From NCBI RefSeq assembly GCF_902459465.1, contig NC_047064.1, positions 3,622,762-3,686,761 on the forward strand: 64,000 bases of DNA, written 5' to 3'. This stretch comes from Asterias rubens (Eukaryota > Echinodermata > Asteroidea > Forcipulatida > Asteriidae). A program made the translations under genes and the position numbers. This document shows positions 1 through 11,406 of the stretch, one piece after another. Within the stretch, counting starts at the first letter, position 1. Every line of letters begins with the position of its first letter. Below the pieces are notes generated by a model that ran no database searches, was not told where the DNA came from, and saw only the letters and a list, made by a program, of their open reading frames with translations.

Positions 1-723
1 TCTTTTGCAGGTCCCCCCCCCCCACTCACCTATACCCACCCAACCCCTCCGGACTCCCGCCACACCCGGCGATGAACTTGTTGATGTTGTCCCATCACTT
101 ATAGCTTGTTAGGTGACGTCGCACTTTCTTGGTTTTTCTTGGCTTGTATAGCCTTATCGGTCGAAGCCGATAGTACATTTGTATTAGATGAGACTGGTTT
201 TCCGTAGGGGGTTGAAACTTCAAGTCACCAGTTGTCATGTTTCATTATTTAACGGCCTCATTAACAATAACTCAACATTATTTCGGATAAGATGACATCT
301 TGGATTAAAGCTGTCGAAAAGCATAATAGGAGTATAACTCAAATTCATTTAAACTAATAATTGAACAATTCTTTTGAGTGTCATTATAACCATTTATACA
401 TAAACTATTGTTTAAATACTGAATTATACAAAACAAACCTTTAATATGACACAACAATGTAACATTTTGGGGTGTAATTAAACCATTAGAAGCAGATTTG
501 TTTAAAAAAGAAAGTTCAACAAAAATAAATGAAATCCCCCCCCCCAAAAAAAAGCCAAACCAAAACAACAACAACAACAACAACAGTAACCAACCACCAA
601 ACAATCCGGTTGTCATGGAAACAGTGACCATCCATGCCAACTTTGAACCCATTGTTTAAGATCGGTTACTAAAAACTCGTTTCATAAAAGACATTCTTCT
701 TTTCGTAGGAAAAAATGGAAAAG
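1..723. other. Unassigned non-coding stretch
   Basis: No gene recognised. It holds a poly-C run near 15-24, a poly-C/poly-A junction near 536-553 and an (AAC)n microsatellite near 564-585. A leucine-rich reading frame on the - strand here comes only from these simple repeats. Confidence 0.5.
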
Positions 724-847
724 TTTCCGTATGGCGCCACCACTTTTTCATTCTATATGAAATAATATAGTATCTAATTTACCTCAATGAGATTTCCATC
801 CCTTTTTGTAAAAATGAGTGAAAAAGTGGTGGCGCCATACGGAAAGT
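724..847. repeat. Fold-back element, family H
   Basis: An inverted repeat: the left arm reads TTTCCGTATGGCGCCACCAC and its reverse complement returns about 80 bp later at 822-846. The loop is AT-rich. A diverged relative lies at 18227-18345 in Dlx intron 1. Confidence 0.75.
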
Positions 848-890
848 TATCTGAAAAAATACCCGGCGTGTACCAGCTACATTCGACCCT

Positions 891-1136
891 AGGGCCAATT
901 TCATAGAGTTGCTTAAGCAAAAAATAGATTAAGCACGAAAGTAGCTTGCTTATTACACATTTATTTTTACTGGCCAAAGTTTCATGCCATATACGTTGCT
1001 TATGACTGGTATTTAGCTGTTGTTTACTTAGCATACAGTTGAGTGGGGTCTTTGCCGGTCTTCTGATTTTACTAAGCATGGATGTTTCGTTTAAGCAGAA
1101 TATTGTGCTTAAGCAGCTCTATGAAGTTGGGCCCTG
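891..1136. repeat. Family D MITE, full copy
   Basis: Left end AGGGCCAATTTCATAGAG, right end the inverse, CTCTATGAAGTTGGGCCCT. Subterminal GCTTAAGCA motifs occur on both sides. The same ends recur at 14908, 29340, 39031, 41709 and 62146. Confidence 0.8.
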
Positions 1137-1174
1137 AATACACGACTAAAAATCCCGAGATTGCGCGGCTACCG

Positions 1175-1194
1175 GCTCAATCTCGAGATTGAGC
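1175..1194. repeat. Perfect 20-bp palindrome
   Basis: GCTCAATCTCGAGATTGAGC is its own reverse complement, centred on an XhoI-type CTCGAG. It stands alone, without longer arms. Function unknown. Confidence 0.7.
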
Positions 1195-2488
1195 AGACCC
1201 ATGATTACACTGTGTACATCCGTATTTGCACACACAACAAGTGGCGCGCTTTCTGGGCTATACCATTTTAATAGTTGGTAGACTTTAATACCATTTTATT
1301 AGTTGCTAGGCTAAGGTCATTATTTTTAACATCGCTTCCTCGGAGGAAATTTTAAAAGTAAAACGTGATGCAGTATAATAATTCGTTCACGTCTTAAATA
1401 TTTTAAAGATTTTTTTTTAGATATAATCTGGTTGTAATAATTATAATTTTTTGTTTTTAAGTTTGAGCTGTACACAAAAAATAATCACCCCTAGTAAAAA
1501 ATAGAACGGTCTTTAAAACAACCTTTTGGGAAGTCATTGCCGTTTCGAAACCACAAGGGGCGCTGATCGAAGCCTCATATAGGACAGCACACATTTTCGG
1601 AATTACTGACGAAGCTCAAGGACAGCAAAATCCGTAGTTTCGAAAACGGCCTGTCATTCTCTTGCAAACTGAAATCGGACTTCCGTCTTAATAAAAAACA
1701 AAAAAAAAACAAAAACATACGGAGTCCTTAAAGGGAAAACTTAATAAAAATTCTACACGAATTTGTATCAATTGTATCTTAATACGTTAGGGGAAAACCG
1801 AGACATACATTATTGTAATGTAGCAGTTTAATGTAGTGTGATGTTTTTGTAAACAAATTCATCTATTGAGTATATGGTTCGAATAAATTAAAGCTTTTCA
1901 GGTATAATGTGTGGATGGGGGATATTGTTGAGCGTCCCAGTGGTGCGTCCCAGTATATATGAATGTTTCTTCAAAAGGAAAACCAAAAATAGATGTTGCA
2001 AAAACTGCTTGAAACCAAAAAGGATAACCTAAAATGCAAACAAAATAGTCAATGGCCTGCTGACGTTTCGACCCTTAGCAGAATATTGTTTGCATTTAAT
2101 AAAAATGGTGTTATACGACTGAAATGCTTTTGACCAACATTACTTTCTTGAATTGTTTCGTTTGAAATAATAATTATAATATCCTGCACCAATACGATCG
2201 GTTTACCAACGACCGATAATATACCCAATTGTAACATACACTTCCTAGCGTTAAAGTGCATTAAACAAATCTACCCTTCAACACCCCGTGGTATTTTACA
2301 TGAGTAAACTTTTCTTATTTTCCGGTAAATAAAAGTATTTCTTTCGTTTGTTTCTACACACAACAAAACTCCCTTCTTTTGTTAGTTCTGTGCGGACAAT
2401 AGAAACCGTTTACACTCAAACAGTGGTGTCTGATTTGTCACGGTGTCCGATTTGGAGATAGGGAGGGGGGGGGGGGCTTCACCCGTCT
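1195..2488. other. Unassigned AT-rich non-coding stretch
   Basis: No gene seen. A fold-back of family G lies at about 1535-1656, with GCCGTTTCGAAACCAC answered by GTAGTTTCGAAAACGGC. The rest is AT-rich with short homopolymers. Confidence 0.5.
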
Positions 2489-2787
2489 TAAAGGAACTGA
2501 CGCATTTTGTAATAATTGTCACACTAGCGTTCTCACTTGGTGTATCCCAGTATCCCAACATGCATCCAATTAAATAAAAATCTGTGCAAATTTAAACTCA
2601 ATATTGACCATCGCAGTTGCAAGAAAATAATGAAAGAAAAACACACTTGTACAAACTAATGTGCTTTCAGATTGGAGCCGTTTCTCACAATGTGTTATAC
2701 TACCAACGGTTCTCCATTGCTTGTTACCAAGTAAGTTTTTATGCAAACAATTATTTTGAGGTTTACCAATAGTGTCCAGTGCCTTTA
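2489..2787 (-). repeat. Family A MITE, degenerate copy
   Basis: The right end AATAGTGTCCAGTGCCTTTAA is well kept, while the left end is eroded and interrupted by a poly-G tract. The inner part carries the family's CTCACTTGGTGTATCCCA block, which places the copy in reverse orientation. Confidence 0.6.
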
Positions 2788-3492
2788 AAAAAAAAGTTTG
2801 TCATGGAAGGAACGGATCGGGTTGGGTAAACGAAACTTTAGCGTGCCTTGGTTGCGAGGCGACGGGAGGAAGGGGGTGACAGTGATCGGGGCTATAGCTC
2901 GGTGAGTGACTTATAATGTTGTCTGCAAATAATATAGAGAGATGAAATAATAACAAGGTGATGTTACTGTGGTGTAACAGTTGTCAAGTGTCCGTCAATG
3001 ATTCGCTAGCCTCGGGCGCTCATCAGTTGCAGATCTGATCAGTGGTCATTGGTCACAGTGTCGATAAGTTCAACACTTATTTCTCTGCCTCAGGTGAGTG
3101 TTGTAGTTATTTGCAAGTTATTTATTTCGAGACTCTCGGATTTGATTATTTTTTGTTCTTCTGAAAAATTGTATTTTTATGTAGGCCTAGTTCAGGTTGG
3201 TTTGAGATGCAATTCAGCCTTTGGCTGCGATGTTTCAATTTTTAAATCATAATAATAATGATTCACATGTGGTAGGCCTAATTTTAAACGCTTAGGTTTT
3301 TAATCACAAATTTAAAACGAGTGTGGTATAATAGTCAAATTGTTTACATATAATTTTCCCCAGATTCTGGTATGATTCTCGTCGTGTATGTATTGCGTCC
3401 TTTGCGCCCACACCTTGTTTAGGCACACCAATTTTAAACAAGTTGGAGTTGTTCAACATTCTGTTGTTGGTTTTAGTTGATATTGCATACAT
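2788..3492. other. Unassigned stretch upstream of the C17orf98-like gene
   Basis: No exon recognised. It includes a GC-richer patch near 2985-3070 (CCTCGGGCGCTCATC). Whether this is promoter sequence cannot be told. Confidence 0.35.
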
Positions 3493-3878
3493 TTAAAGAC
3501 AGTGGACACTATTGGTAATTACTCAAAATAATTATTATCATAAAACCTTATTGACTACGAGTAATGGGAAGAGGTTGATAGTATAAAACATTGTGAGAAA
3601 CGGCTCCCTCTGAAGTAATGTAGTTTTCGAGAAAGAAGTAATTTTTCACGAATTTGATTTCGAGACCTCAGATTTAGAATTTGAGGTCTCGAAATCAAGC
3701 ATCTGAAAGCAAACAACTTAATGTGACAAGTGCGTTTTTTTCTTTCATGGTTGTCTCGCAACTTCGAGGACCGATTGAGCTCAAATTTTCACCGGCTTGT
3801 TATTGTGTTAATATGTTGAGATACACCAACTGTGAAGACTAGTTTTTGACAATTGCCAATAGTGTCCACTGTCTTTAA
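3493..3878 (+). repeat. Family A MITE, full-length reference copy
   Basis: TTAA, then AGACAGTGGACACTATTGG; it ends CCAATAGTGTCCACTGTCT, then TTAA. The terminal inverted repeats are about 28 bp and the element is about 386 bp. Inside is a hairpin made of TTTCGAGACCTCAGA and its complement (about 3655-3700). It codes for nothing. TTAA duplication with AGG-type ends suggests mobilisation by a TTAA-specific transposase (Kolobok- or piggyBac-like), which is an inference. Confidence 0.9.
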
Positions 3879-4159
3879 GCAATGAAATCTTCATTGCTTG
3901 GCTCGTTTTCATTAGAAATCACCGCTGGAAAAATTTAGTGTAGTTAGTTGACGCGTTTGCTTAAAATAAAAAAAAGGTATAATATTGGAATCTGATAACT
4001 GTACAGGCCTAATGTCGGCTTTTGGCTTGAATTAAACTTTTGTTCACCTTTGCGCAGGTTTTGGTGATTGAAATTTGTTACTGGAGATATAATTCAGAAT
4101 TGATTTTTTTTATTATTTATACCGATTGCAGTCTAAACAAAAATTAACTCAATTTTACC

Positions 4160-4432
4160 ATGGCACATCAACGTCATCAACACGTCATCATGACTAGTCC
4201 ACTCTGGCATAGGGACATTCTCCAGCGTGAGGTCCTCCCAGCTCCTCCGGAGGAGAAACTGAAAGAATTGGAGGAGAAATTCAAACTTGATTGTATCCTG
4301 GTAGAGAAGTTACGCTATAAATGGTCTCCGGACATCATTCCTAAATACGATGCTCAGATTGATCCGTTTGCAAGGCATTACTTCCAGTCACCGATGGTCC
4401 AATCTTTACTTCGTACAACGTTGACGAATAAG
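4160..4432 (+). CDS. C17orf98-like gene, 5' exon A (91 aa)
   Basis: ATG in a strong context (TTTACCATGG) opens a 91-codon exon ending AAG|GTACCA in phase 0. The donor is weaker than at the other two heads. Key residues: PPEEKLKELEEKF, KLDCILVEKL, YDAQIDPFARHYFQSP and a C-terminal LLRTT. The pattern LDxxxV, then Y-D/N-A/S-Q-x-D, then YF is shared with the exons at 7348 and 8347, so all three derive from one ancestral exon. No copy of the next exon is found between here and 10240. The exon must therefore join 10240 directly or pass through the exon at 7348, whose acceptor is also phase 0. The reading frame runs on after the donor but into sequence with no family similarity. Confidence 0.75.
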
Positions 4433-6214
4433 GTACCAACGTTTCATTTACCATTCGATTATATTTCTAATACTACATTATATTCTCATATAATCTTGTG
4501 ACCCTTTGTTTTCGGGGGCACTTCAGCGTTTTTAAGTTCTTTTCTTGTTTTCTTTTCTTTTTGCTTTTTCAACGAAAACCCAGTGTTGCCATCTCAATTT
4601 TATTTTTAAAAGTTAGTTCTATTTTCAAGAGCAGTCATTTTTACTTTCAAAGGTATTTTATGGAAATACAAAATTCTTACCGCTATAAACCCGCTTTCAG
4701 ATTTGAAGCCCTCTTTAACCGACGTAGGCCTACCTTTTCTTTACCATGTACCCTTTGTTCCCCAAAAGATCGCGTGAGTAGTTTCTGTAAAAAGGCAAGC
4801 TAAAACATAAGAGTTGTTTTAAAATAATCATAATGAGGACACCAGACACGTACCAGAATAGTCGTACCCTCATCGTGCTTGTAACAGACATTATATTGAC
4901 ATGTTTGGTGTATTTTTCATGCTGAGGTAGTTTGTCGAGGGATTAATCAAACAATGGCATATTGAGTGTTGTATTTAACAATGCATTAGTGGCACAATAG
5001 AAGGACAAACTTGCTAAGTTGTAACTCTTAAAGATTACGCACTTCCGTGGCACACTTCACAATGCAGTTCGTGGGTTGTGGTATTAAAAAAACAGTCTTT
5101 GATTTGGGAAAGTAATTTCCAATATTTTGTTTAACTCATATATTGACCCCTCTGAGCACATTATTTTGACTCCCAAAAATTATGTGAAAACAAATTAAAA
5201 TGACCCATTTTTGCCTTATAGAAGACTCGTTGCCACAATTTCCTTTACAAAACAATTGTTGTGAAAGATAAAGTTACGTTTAGTCAACCATTATGCTGAT
5301 TTGTGTACTCATTTGTTTTTGCAAAATGATTTGAATCAATCCCATCGTCTAGTTTTCACAATTGCTGTTAACATTTTAATGAAACTACGAAAAACAACAA
5401 TACTGATTGTCAGAAATTGTGTTCACTTTAAATGGTTGTTTCTCTTGCGGCAATTGAAATAAGCACAAGTGACTAGTTTTATGGTTATCCAAATGCTATT
5501 TTCTCCGTGTATTATATCTATTTTGACCTATTAGACGGAACTTTCCTCCGGAGGATTGCCGCTGGTTTATTATTCGTATTGAAACTTGAATATGCCTACA
5601 ATTTTGGATAAAACAACAAGTTGTTACTTTCTCTTGAAAAGGTGTTCAAAAATCTTTTTTCGTCATACAATCAGCCGTCCCCTAGTGAGTTGTTTGGTTT
5701 TCAATTGACTTTGTTTAATTGACATTTCGGTTGAATCTTCACGTGGTAGTTTGTACATGGATCAACGACACAATAACATTCTAAGTGATGTATTTGCCGG
5801 TGCATTAGTGCAACAAAGGATGGGCAAATTGACTTTAGTTGTAACTTGTAAAGATTACACTTAGTTATTTGATTTGGTGATCGGCGTGTCAGGTTTGAAA
5901 CAGAAAATCAATATCATTTTCGCGGCAGGCTTGGGCGTTGAGGGCCGCTTGGCAAATGGACACAAGTGTTTTGAAAATCATAATTTTTTTTTTTTTTTCT
6001 TTCCCTAGAAATTAGTGAACAATGGAACAAAATATTATTTAGATTGAACAAGGAAACGAACAATTATTATTTCGAGATAATGAACGTTCTCCGAAATAAT
6101 TTTGGACTTTTCAGACACATATTTTAACTGTTGGTATTTACAAACATAACAGGGCCTGATTTGATAGAGCTATACTCAAGCAGAAAATTGTGCCTAATAA
6201 TTATAACTTGCTGC
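4433..6214. other. Intron after exon A, first part
   Basis: AT-rich, with no further family exon. Short frames such as 4498-4803 lack family similarity and run through poly-T tracts. No strong repeat boundary was recognised. Confidence 0.45.
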
Positions 6215-6601
6215 TTAAAGGCAGTAGACACTATTGATAATTACTCAAAATAATTATTAGCATAAAACCTTACTTGGTGACGAGTAATGGGGAGAGGTTG
6301 ATGGTATAAAACATTGTACGAAACGGTTCCCTCTGAAGTGCCATAGTTTTCGAGAAAGAAGTAATTTTCCACGAATTTGATTTTGATACCTCAGATTTAG
6401 AACTTGAGGTCTCGAAATCGACAATCTAAACGCACACAACTTCGTGTGAGAGGGGTGTTTTTTTTTCTTTCATTATTATCTCGCAAGTTCGATGACCGAT
6501 TGAGCTGAAATTTTCACAGGTTAGTTATTTTATGCATGTTGAGAAACATCAACTGTGAAGGCTAGTCTTTGACATATACCAATAGTTTCCACTGCCTTTA
6601 A
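6215..6601 (+). repeat. Family A MITE, full copy
   Basis: Flanked by TTAA on both sides, with ends AGGCAGTAGACACTATTG and TAGTTTCCACTGCCT. The internal GAGACCTC/GAGGTCTC hairpin is intact. Confidence 0.88.
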
Positions 6602-7347
6602 CAAAGGTTAACAGACCTTGTAAGCAACATTGTTTTGTGCTTATTATTTAAAGCTACTTTTGTTTTCCAAAATTTTTGGGCCGCAGTTTGGGGGGTTTGC
6701 CGAGTGTCTGATTTATCTACCCTCAGGCTTTACAACATGAAACAAAACAAACAAATATGCCTAAGACTCTGTACATTTATCAAAAGTTCGGAGTTATAAC
6801 ATTGAGATTGTGTGAGCATGCAGGAGGGGTTAACCAATCTTAACGAGCGCCCTCAGTGTCAGCGCATGATATTAGCATCGATGTTTGGGGGATCCCAAAT
6901 CATTTCAGTATGATGCTACTTGGTGATTAGTTTTATTTTCCAATGACATTGGTTAGGTTTCATATTTATAATACGTTAATTTCATTTCTCGGGAACAAAC
7001 AAGTACCAAATTGCAACTTAATTATGTTAAAAACATTGCAAATACAGCAAATAGCAATTTAAAATAAACTAGGTTAAACACAGAGTAGGTTTTAGATCTA
7101 TTGGCAGGTGTCTTAGGTGGACGTTGAAATAAAAAGAGCAAAGTTTGTTTGTGGTTTGTTTGTGTGTTGTTTTGTTGATGTTTTCTTCATCTCATTGTGA
7201 AGCTGAAGCGAAAGCCGAGGATTAGTGAGTTCTGAATTGATAATAATTATATTTCGACATACTGCTTTGATTGAAGTACTCCGTTTATTTTCATCATAGA
7301 TTTATTACAATGTTTCCATTTTTATTTGAATACCGGTTACACTAAAG
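6602..7347. other. Intron sequence upstream of exon B
   Basis: No exon recognised. If exon B has its own start codon, the short 5' exon carrying it should lie here or further upstream, but none could be picked by eye. Confidence 0.4.
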
Positions 7348-7734
7348 GAAACAACCACATCCCCAAGACCGAATGGTTCAGCTTATGCGACTAGGCGGAG
7401 CAGCACTGACACCACTCCCCGTCACAAACACCAAGGCACCCCACCCAAAGGACTCCATTCACCTAGGTCGAGTAGTCTCAACACCCTATCGGGCAGACGA
7501 CGTGCTCCACCACCCCCGGCTGCGACGGTGCTCGCTGGGCGGCGTGAGGGCTACAACATCGACAGTGTAGTGGCGACCAATCAAGTCACTAAGTACAAAC
7601 CGCTGAATCGATCTTACGATGCCACCAGAGACTGGCATGCAAGGGGGTACTTTCAAAAACCTGGGGTGCGCAAAGTTTTGGCGCTCACCACACTCGGGTC
7701 TTCATCGGTTAGCGGCAAGAATGAAACACACAAG
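7348..7734 (+). CDS. C17orf98-like gene, 5' exon B (no ATG of its own)
   Basis: The frame is open from about 7330, after a TGA, to a perfect donor AAG|GTAAGT at 7734/7735, phase 0. It contains no in-frame ATG. A possible acceptor, CACTAAAG|GAA, at 7347/7348 is in phase 0, so exon A or an unseen 5' exon could splice in. The first half is rich in S, P, T and R (APPPPAATVLAGRR). The second half has the family core: GYNIDSVVATN, SYDATRDWHARGYFQKP and VRKVL. It is 12-15 residues longer at its end (SSSVSGKNETHK) than the other heads. The ATG at 7373 is in another frame and does not lead into the core. The left boundary is uncertain. Confidence 0.6.
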
Positions 7735-8346
7735 GTAAGTTGTCAATCCTTTATAATTTATATAATTACCTTTTTTTTCATTCCTTGCAATACAAGTTAT
7801 TTTTCCAACATAAAAACGTTATTTGCCAAATTCTGAATAATATTGTACTAAAAGCAAAACATTAAAGCGATTTCAACACATACCGCTACAGAATCCAAAA
7901 AGAGACATGAGAGAGAAAAAAATTCTAGAAAGAAAATATCTTCCCAATAAAATTCAACATTCTCTGCACAATATTGCCGTGCAAATTGCAATAGCGCCCT
8001 CCTGTGTTGAGTTCCCGTACAACCGCACAGTCCCCGTCGCTTAGCAACTAATTGACAGGCTTGGTGCAATGTTGGCCATGCAACAGGTGCAGTCACAACA
8101 AAGTGTTACGGACTCCCACAGCAGAAACTCGCAGTCACTGTTTGTGAAACCAAAACTTCACTTATTTACATTCAACAACAACAAACAAGAACTTGGTAAA
8201 AGTGTAGAAACATCAAACCTCCAATCCATACGAGTAACACACGACACTTGACAGTAGACACACACCATAATCAGAACCAGCGGTCTACACAACCACGTTC
8301 AGCATTCAACAAGTGAAACCAAATCGACTCAACCAAATCAACCATC
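7735..8346. other. Intron after exon B and likely 5' UTR/promoter of head C
   Basis: About 600 bp between the donor of exon B and the ATG of exon C. The right part (about 8040-8346) is CA-rich and free of MITEs, as expected of a 5' UTR. It contains a short upstream ATG frame near 8078. No TATA box was clearly seen. Confidence 0.4.
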
Positions 8347-8682
8347 ATGTCTGATAAGGGATCCGAACCACCCACCTCACCAGCACCGTCTGAGAAAGCC
8401 CAGAGCCCTACTCCATCGGTAAAGTCAGCCAAGAAATCACCGAGAGGTCGACCGGCCAAGTCGCCTCGTGGTCCTCCACAACCGACCCCGGAAGAAATCG
8501 CTCAGAAGGAGAAGAGTTTCTTGCTGGACTGTATAGCCGTGGACACCATCTCCAAGGACTTTTCTCACTGTCAGCCCAAATTGGGGCCAGCCATACCAGC
8601 ATATAACTCGCAAAACGACAAGCATGTCAAGTTGTATTTTTCGCGAGAACAGGTCGATGAAACATTGCGCAAAACACAGCAG
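8347..8682 (+). CDS. C17orf98-like gene, 5' exon C (112 aa)
   Basis: The start ATG in ACCATCATGTCTG opens a 112-codon exon ending CAG|GTAATT in phase 0. Residues 1-50 are a low-complexity basic, proline/serine-rich tail with repeated KSPRGRPAKSPRG-like steps. The conserved core follows: KSFLLDCIAVDTISK, GPAIPAYNSQNDKHVKLYF and VDETLRKTQQ. This head is the closest of the three to the vertebrate family, including the AIP-Y-N-x-Q-x-D block. Joined to 10240 it reads LRKTQQ-DKGGCSIDG without a break, so it is the best-supported start of the gene. The tail could bind tubulin or nucleic acid through charge, but that is inference. Confidence 0.82.
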
Positions 8683-8944
8683 GTAATTGGTATAAAGAGG
8701 ACGAATCTAAAAATGAGGGTGTTCAAAACTGTAATTGTAATTATTGTTAACAAGTTACTAGTTTCAATAATTGTAACAGTCCGGAGGGTCGCTCACGGGG
8801 GCGTAATGACCCTCGCTGGAGCGTTACAATTATTCTAACTACATGCTTGATCCAAAGAACGCTTCTAGAAAAATCACTTGTGGACGTTATGATGCTCATG
8901 TAGGGTCTACCATTGGTCAACCCTCTGTGGTTGTTTAAGCCCCA

Positions 8945-9318
8945 GAACTTGTTGCCTTGGATCGGACAAGTTGGTCGATAAAAAACATTTGAGACCGTTT
9001 TTTTTATGGTTAGAAAGATGTTTTAAAAGTAGAATATAATGATCCACACAAGTATCACTCAAAATTGCATGATTTTCCTTTTACGTCGCGAACTAACACG
9101 GTCGCCATTTATGGGAGTAAAAAATTTGACTCCCATAAATGGCCGACCATGTTAGTCGACGAGGTAAAACGAGAACCACCCAATTTCGAGGCTTATTTGT
9201 GTAGATCATTGTATTCTACTTTTACAACATCTTTCTACCCATATGCATTTTATAACAAACGATAACAGAACGCTTTTCGAAGACCAACGCGACGGATCCA
9301 AGCAACGTGTTCCTTTAA
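8945..9318. repeat. Family C palindromic MITE
   Basis: The whole element is one long inverted repeat about 370 bp long. The left end resembles GTTGCCTTGGATCGGACAAG and the right end reads GATCCAAGCAACGTGTTCC. The centre is GGGAGTAAAAAATTTGACTCCC. The left terminus is eroded. It sits in the intron after exon C. Confidence 0.85.
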
Positions 9319-9676
9319 GGTTCAGTACGCTATCCTTTGTGTAGACAATAGCAGATCAAACAGCCCCATATAAATCCAAGACTACTGTGCGATGTTCATA
9401 ACCTTCTGGCCTCTGACCACGGACCTTATGATCCTTGCAACGTACTTAAAACGAGAAGGATGACTACAAGGAGGTTGCCATACTTGGATCGTACTCAAGG
9501 GATGTGCTAGACGTGACGTGGTCGGGCGTCATTTGGATGTATATGCGCACACAGACCCATCCTTTAAGCAACACAAGTTCAATCAAAGGCATAAGTTTAA
9601 ACATATTTTAAACAAGGTGATCGATAAAAAAGTTTAAAACAAATTTCACATTACATCACCCTGTAGAAAGTTTGCT

Positions 9677-10065
9677 TTAAAGGACAGTGGACACTATTGG
9701 TAATTACTCAAAATAATTATCGGCATAAAACCTCACTTGGTAACGAGTAATGCGGAGAGGTTGATAGTATAAAACATTGTGAGAAACGGCGTACTCTGAA
9801 GTGACGTAGTTTTTGAGAAAAAAAGTCATTTTCCACGAATTTGATTTCGAGACCGCAAGTCTAGAATTTGAGGTCTCGAAATCAAGCATCTGAAAGCACA
9901 CAACTTTGTGTGACAAGGGTGTTTTTTCTTTCATAGTTTTCTCGCAACTCCCGACGACCAATCAAGCTCAAATTTTCACAGGTTTGTTATTTAATGCGTA
10001 TGTTGAGATACACCAAGTGAGAAGACTGGAGTTTGACAATTACCAATAGTGTCCATTGTCTTTAA
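9677..10065 (+). repeat. Family A MITE, full copy
   Basis: TTAA on both sides, ends AGGACAGTGGACACTATTGG and ATAGTGTCCATTGTCT. It ends only 174 bp before the acceptor of the exon at 10240. Confidence 0.88.
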
Positions 10066-10239
10066 ACACATGTCATTGACAGTTTGAAACCAACCTCTAT
10101 GCTACTTTCCATTTGAAATGCACAGTCCCAGATTGTGGCTTGAATAATAATTACACAAAACCCTCTTGAGAACTGAAGTGTCCCGGCATACATGCGATAT
10201 CACAATAACAATTTTGATCTTTACTCTTTACTTTTTCAG

Positions 10240-10348
10240 GACAAAGGTGGATGTTCGATTGATGGGCCAGTGATTGACAGATTTATTGAATCTGGGGCTG
10301 GATACCGATATCTACATGCAAGAAATGCTGCTCCAGGATCAGCAAGAG
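10240..10348 (+). CDS. C17orf98-like gene, shared middle exon
   Basis: Acceptor CTTTTTCAG|GAC with a good pyrimidine tract, and donor AGAG|GTATTG. The exon is 109 nt, entered in phase 0 and left in phase 1. It encodes DKGGCSIDGPVIDRFIES, then GAGYRYLHARNAAPGSAR. The G-x-G-Y/Q-R-Y-L motif is the family's most recognisable piece. Only one copy of this exon exists in the window, so all three 5' exons must share it. Confidence 0.85.
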
Positions 10349-10514
10349 GTATTGAATGACCCCCCTCCCCCAACCAGATGTCCCAGCCCTCTAACCCCTC
10401 TGCACACCAGCCCCGCCCCTCCCCTGACCTCTCAACTATACAACGGCAAATTAAAGACCCAATCTCGCAAATATTTGTGTAATTTAGTACTAAACTAATC
10501 AACTAAGACGTAAC

Positions 10515-10640
10515 TGTTCGGCTTAGATCTATGCTGTTCAGTTTAGCACTGACCTGTTCAGCTTAGCACTAAATTGTTCAGCTTAGTACTAACCTGTTCA
10601 GCTTTGAACTTAAGTGTTCAGCTAAAAACCGAACTGTAAA
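10515..10640 (+). repeat. Minisatellite, 20-bp unit, six to seven copies
   Basis: The unit is close to TGTTCAGCTTAGCACTAACC. It starts at 10515, 10535, 10555, 10575, 10595 and 10615, with a decayed copy at 10635. The period is exactly 20 bp. It lies in the last intron of the C17orf98-like gene. Confidence 0.9.
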
Positions 10641-10865
10641 GCTAGGAAGGGACAGGTGTTGTGAAGAGACAATTAAATGGATATTATTCTTGGACACAGG
10701 AGTGACTGTGGTCCAAGATGTATTGTGAAGTTGGTGTAACTCATATTTTAATAAGACAACATCGGGGCACAGCCTAGAGAGGGCAGCCCCGACTGAATTA
10801 ACTTTGAAGTCTAATGAAGCATGGAAACAACCAAAAGTTTAGGGAAATTTCGACCCTATGAAGGC

Positions 10866-10958
10866 CTAATATTTTCTGAGCATGCTCATAATTATTACCA
10901 AGAACAATAGATTTTACCTGGTAAGTCTGCTGCCATCAAGCGTCCCAAAAGTCTCCCT
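10866..10958. repeat. Family E fold-back, right half only
   Basis: Carries CTGAGCATGCTCATAA, ACCTGGTAAGTCTGCTGCC and AAAAGTCTCCC, matching the right half of the full copies at 35394 and 37608. The left half is missing. Confidence 0.75.
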
Positions 10959-10991
10959 TTGCAAATTACACAATGATGTGATCTGTTTATT

Positions 10992-11335
10992 AATTTTGGT
11001 TTTTACCCATGCACCGATGTGTGTTAGCACTGTATACTCGGTACTTTCCCCCGAGTCCTGTGAAAAAATATCACAGGCATGTTACTCGGGTGGGATTCGA
11101 AACCCACGACTCTTGCAATTCTAAAGCAGTGTCTTACCAACTAGACTACCGAGGTTGCCCAGTAGCTAGAGGCAGTTCGAATCCTATGTTTTGGCAGCGG
11201 GTACTGCAACGATATAATAGATGTTAAATTTGCATCGGGGATAAAGAATATTAATTTTGGTTTTTACCCATACACCGATGTGTGTTAGCACTGTATACTC
11301 AGTACTTTTCCAAGTCCTGTGAAAAAATATGTTTA
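10992..11335 (-). mobile_element. tRNA-derived SINE-2, copy plus partial tandem copy
   Basis: Read on -, 11150 to 11030 gives a tRNA-like head: GGTAGTCTAGTTGGTAAGAC (box A-like), then GGGTTTCGAATCCCAC (box B-like). A body with ACTCGGGGGAAAGTACCGAG and GTGCTAACACACATCGGTG follows. A second piece (11252-11335) repeats only the ACCCATACACCGATGTGTGTTAGCAC body, so two insertions or a local duplication abut. Similar copies lie at 22512 and 40742. Confidence 0.75.
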
Positions 11336-11406
11336 TGGATGTGTGCTTAGCCTTGTCCTATTTTGTATTCATCTAATCATTTATTTCAACTCTGACTTCT
11401 TTCTAG

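Noticed and set aside
305..652. 115-codon frame on -, Leu/Gly-rich with one apparent membrane helix
   Set aside because: The helix is a translation of (AAC)n and a poly-C/poly-A tract; no family motif and no splice support.
774..1079. 101-codon frame on -
   Set aside because: Lies inside a family H fold-back and a family D MITE.
3555..3761. Recurring 60-85-codon frames with the same peptide (RCLISRPQILNLRS-like) at many places
   Set aside because: These are translations of the family A hairpin region, not a gene family.
4498..4803. 101-codon Phe-rich frame on + after exon A
   Set aside because: It follows the donor of exon A, is rich in poly-T translation and has no similarity to the gene family.
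7373..7570. ATG frame overlapping exon B
   Set aside because: It is out of frame with the conserved core and stops before the donor; its composition is a shadow of exon B.
11030..11150. tRNA gene on - in the last intron of the C17orf98-like gene
   Set aside because: Same head and body occur at 22512 and 40742, so it is a SINE; the cloverleaf is incomplete.
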